Origin: an uncultured Lachnospiraceae bacterium
Lineage (GTDB): Bacteria; Bacillota; Clostridia; Lachnospirales; Lachnospiraceae
DNA length: 59,071 nt
Assembly: GCA_951800145.1 (NCBI GenBank)
Contig: CATOJE010000013.1
Location: forward strand, 1 to 59,071
Direction of reading: 5' to 3'
Shown here: positions 59,057-59,071 of the stretch, piece after piece
Layout: each line of letters opens with the position of its first letter
Position numbering within the stretch: the first letter of the stretch is position 1
Position numbers and translations under genes: made by a program
The notes under the pieces: generated by a model
What the model saw: the letters and a program-made list of their open reading frames with translations, nothing else
The model's database searches: none
Told to the model about the DNA's origin: nothing

Positions 59057-59071
59057 AATTTTGGCTTACAA

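Overview
The window looks like chromosome of a gut Lachnospiraceae (Clostridium cluster XIVa) bacterium. Signs are Gram-positive surface anchoring (class B sortase plus LPXTG-like protein), BTAD and YesN/AraC-type regulators, AAGGAGG ribosome binding sites, TRAP transporters with uronate catabolism, and GC-rich flanks around an AT-richer polysaccharide locus. Genus is not assigned. No rRNA, tRNA or CRISPR array was seen.

Layout. (A) 0.2-7.0 kb, minus strand: a BTAD regulator with a degenerate GGDEF-like tail, a 65-residue protein, a c-di-GMP-I (GEMM-I) riboswitch, a 1374-residue repeat-rich sortase substrate and its class B sortase. (B) 7.4-20.8 kb, minus strand: a CoA-based catabolic island of unknown substrate. 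It has two fused family I CoA-transferases, a DUF2264 protein, an SDR, a cupin, an enoyl-CoA hydratase, a flavoprotein, three tandem MaoC-like hot-dog proteins, and an orphan TRAP binding protein overlapping a response regulator. A yefM-yoeB toxin-antitoxin module (plus strand) splits the island; TTGTACAA sites occur at its own promoter and twice at the divergent flavoprotein promoter. (C) 21.0-24.7 kb: a decay zone with an IS66 remnant, a frameshifted acyltransferase, a structured MITE-like element, and an MBOAT gene broken by an amber codon and fused to an IS3 remnant.

(D) 24.8-42.9 kb, minus strand: an AT-richer surface polysaccharide locus. It encodes nonulosonate (pseudaminic/sialic-like) synthesis (PseB-like, two PLP aminotransferases, SpsF-like, NeuB/PseI-like), a GT52 sialyltransferase-like enzyme, Wzx, Wzy, an IspD-like/SDR/LicD module, a radical SAM protein, a GT2, an epimerase, and a membrane protein resembling an initiating transferase without its catalytic domain. 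(E) 43.0-44.9 kb: a tyrosine-recombinase-fold protein that has lost its catalytic residues, flanked by long imperfect inverted repeats carrying a covarying hairpin, then about 0.9 kb of repeat-rich noncoding DNA.

(F) 45.0-57.8 kb: a pectin/galacturonate utilisation locus: PL22 oligogalacturonate lyase, TRAP DctPQM, two KDG kinases, KDPG aldolase, IclR regulator, altronate dehydratase, and divergent LacI regulator plus glucuronate isomerase, with matching palindromic operators at both divergent promoters. UxaB, KduI and KduD are not in the window. (G) 58.0-59.07 kb: a 14-residue-repeat coiled-coil protein and a second copy of the IS66-associated repeat. The strongest leads for something undescribed are the dead recombinase with its paired hairpin repeats heading the capsule locus, the CoA island with TA-linked operators, and the c-di-GMP riboswitch/degenerate GGDEF adhesin unit.
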